Origin: Shewanella sp. Arc9-LZ
GTDB lineage: Bacteria > Pseudomonadota > Gammaproteobacteria > Enterobacterales > Shewanellaceae
Assembly: GCF_010092445.1 (NCBI RefSeq)
Contig: NZ_CP048031.1
Location: forward strand, 2,480,001 to 2,544,000
Reading direction: 5' to 3'
Length of the DNA: 64,000 bases
Shown: piece by piece, positions 62,779 to 64,000 of the stretch
How positions within the stretch are numbered: position 1 is the first letter of the stretch
How the letters are laid out: each line of letters opens with the position of its first letter
Notes under the pieces: model-generated
The model's input: only the letters and a program-made list of their open reading frames with translations
What the model was told of the DNA's origin: nothing
Database searches by the model: none
Translations under genes and position numbers: made by a program

Positions 62779-63324
62779 ATGAAAGGTATCATTTTTAACG
62801 TACTTGAAGACATGATAGTTGAACAATGTGGTATGGGTGTATGGAATGACTTAATGGAAAAACATGCGCCTGCGGACAGAGTATATGTTTCGGCTATCAA
62901 CTATCCAGAAAATGAGTTATTTGCCATCGCCACAGAAGTCTCCGAGATTTTAGGTCTTCCTTTACAAGATGTCATAAAAGCCTTTGGCCAATTTTTATTT
63001 TCAGGCTTGGCTGCAAACCATACTGCCGTTGTTGAACGTTTCACAGACTTTACGTCACTCGTTATGGGCATTCATAATATCATCCACGTAGAAGTGAATA
63101 AGCTTTACGATGAGCCCTCATTACCTACCATCATGTCGACAATGATCGATGACCATAATATTGAACTCAAATACTATTCTCCGCGTAAATTATGTTTTTG
63201 TGCTGAAGGGCTTATCTTTGGTGCAGCTGATTATTATCATCAAAATATTAGCATCAAACATGACACCTGCATGCATCAAGGTGCTGAACAGTGCATCTTA
63301 AATATAGAGTTAAAAAATGATTGA
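62779..63324 (+). CDS. hnoX: Heme NO-binding protein (H-NOX)
   Basis: A 181-residue H-NOX sensor starting MKGIIFNVLEDMIVE. The proximal heme ligand is H103 in NIIHVEVNKLYDE and the heme-propionate motif YxSxR is at 132-136 (YYSPR). Cysteines C139 and C141 in the C-terminal part (LCFCAEG), with C172, fit the zinc-binding group of bacterial H-NOX. It binds NO at femto- to picomolar level and then changes the activity of the linked kinase. GAGG precedes the ATG. Its stop overlaps the kinase start by 8 bases, so the two are translationally coupled. Confidence 0.95.
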   Translation: MKGIIFNVLEDMIVEQCGMGVWNDLMEKHAPADRVYVSAINYPENELFAIATEVSEILGLPLQDVIKAFGQFLFSGLAANHTAVVERFTDFTSLVMGIHNIIHVEVNKLYDEPSLPTIMSTMIDDHNIELKYYSPRKLCFCAEGLIFGAADYYHQNISIKHDTCMHQGAEQCILNIELKND

Positions 63325-64000
63325 TAAATCTAACCCATATTACATTGCCTACCATCGAGAAAAGAAAGCCCGAGTTGAAGTTGAGCAATTGTTAGAAGAT
63401 TACACTAGACAAGTGTATGAAAAAAATATGTTGTTAGAACAGCAGATTAAACAAATTAAAAATCAACAGCAGTCACTGATACAACAAGAGAAATTAGCCT
63501 TATTGGGGACTCTCGCTGCTGGTGTAGCTCATGAAATCAATAACCCATTAGCGTTTGTGATCAGTAATGTCACCACGTTAAACAGTTATGTGAACGACTT
63601 AATTGAGGTAATCCCTAAAGAACAGTTAAGTCAAAGCGACAAAAATACTATCCATTTTATTACAGAAGACTTACCAGAGCTTATCACCGATAACGATCAA
63701 GGTTTTTTTCGCATTAAAGATATTGTTAAAAACCTGCTGTTCTTTGCCAGAACAGACTCCGAAGAATTAACAGAAATTGATTTGTCTGGTGCCATTGATA
63801 TGGCAGTCAAATTATTAGGCCCAAAACTAAAAAATATTCAAGTTAAACAAGAACTTTGCAAGGTACCTAAAATTCGGTTTAATTCAGGAGAGCTTAACCA
63901 AGTGCTGGTCAATATCTTGGTTAATGCCATTCAAGCCTGTGAACAGTCAGCAAATAATAGCGCGATTATCACCATCAAACTGGCGCAGCATGACGGTATG
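63317..64000 (+). CDS. hnoK: H-NOX-associated histidine kinase (partial)
   Basis: The first 228 residues of a soluble sensor kinase cut by the right window edge. Coiled coil (about 10-60), then HisKA with H72 in LAAGVAHEINNPLAF, and the start of the HATPase domain with the N-box LNQVLVNILVNAIQACEQ (about 195-212). Directly downstream of H-NOX with an 8-base overlap, as in Shewanella, where HnoK autophosphorylation is blocked by NO-bound H-NOX and phosphate goes to HnoB, HnoC and HnoD. Those three partners are present 5-11 kb upstream in this window. Confidence 0.9.
   Translation, partial: MIDKSNPYYIAYHREKKARVEVEQLLEDYTRQVYEKNMLLEQQIKQIKNQQQSLIQQEKLALLGTLAAGVAHEINNPLAFVISNVTTLNSYVNDLIEVIPKEQLSQSDKNTIHFITEDLPELITDNDQGFFRIKDIVKNLLFFARTDSEELTEIDLSGAIDMAVKLLGPKLKNIQVKQELCKVPKIRFNSGELNQVLVNILVNAIQACEQSANNSAIITIKLAQHDGM

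Noticed and set aside
1..64000. CRISPR array, rRNA or tRNA genes
   Set aside because: No regularly spaced direct repeats with unique spacers and no recognisable tRNA or rRNA sequence was seen; short tandem repeats have no spacers.

Overview
The window reads as chromosome of a marine gammaproteobacterium, most likely Shewanella or a close relative. The basis is moderate GC, the YqhD- and NhaA-type proteins, marine-type attC sites, and a nitric-oxide signalling set (H-NOX, HnoK, HnoB, HnoC, HnoD) of the kind described in Shewanella oneidensis. No rRNA, tRNA, CRISPR array, phage or complete transposon was seen. The genus call is inference from protein resemblance, not a database match.

Layout. 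(1) 1-3444, minus: an aldehyde-handling operon (aldehyde dehydrogenase cut by the window edge, CurA-like reductase, YqhD), next to a decayed TetR regulator. (2) 4.7-8.9 kb: NhaA antiporter and small stress, membrane or flavin proteins. (3) 9-23.7 kb: a DUF885 peptidase-like protein, a large acyl-CoA dehydrogenase, then a TonB receptor and a plus-strand run (nitroreductase, hydrolases, DUF2855, SBF transporter, two crotonases, PQQ-type dehydrogenase). (4) 23.7-28.9 kb: an accessory island of five minus-strand cassettes separated by four attC sites and without an integrase. It is framed by an inverted repeat that contains 132 perfectly matching bases. (5) 29-50.6 kb, minus: SGNH hydrolase, haloalkane dehalogenase, VWA/MoxR/molybdopterin trio, then a large acyl-CoA catabolic block in at least two transcription units, ending at a divergent LysR gene. 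(6) 52-64 kb: a dense two-component and c-di-GMP locus built around H-NOX.

How the genes work together. The catabolic regions hold all parts of a beta-oxidation route: ligase, several acyl-CoA dehydrogenases, S-type and R-type hydratases, a dienoyl-CoA isomerase, SDR hydroxyacyl dehydrogenases and a thiolase. They also carry a separate-gene version of the ACAD10/11 pair (phosphotransferase plus acyl-CoA dehydrogenase), the chemistry used for 4-hydroxyacyl-CoAs. The substrate cannot be read from sequence; a TonB receptor, esterase-like hydrolases and an SBF carrier suggest an imported hydrophobic ester or acid. Two operons share a nearly identical promoter module (22 of 24 bases plus the same -35/-10 geometry), one of them in front of the LysR gene, so a LysR regulon is likely.

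In the last 12 kb, the H-NOX/HnoK pair and the three HnoK-type response regulators lie together with an extra kinase, CheC-like and CheY-like operon and a hybrid kinase. A 13-base motif made of GACA repeats with 9-base period occurs in three of the intergenic promoters there and is a candidate operator for the HnoC-like repressor.
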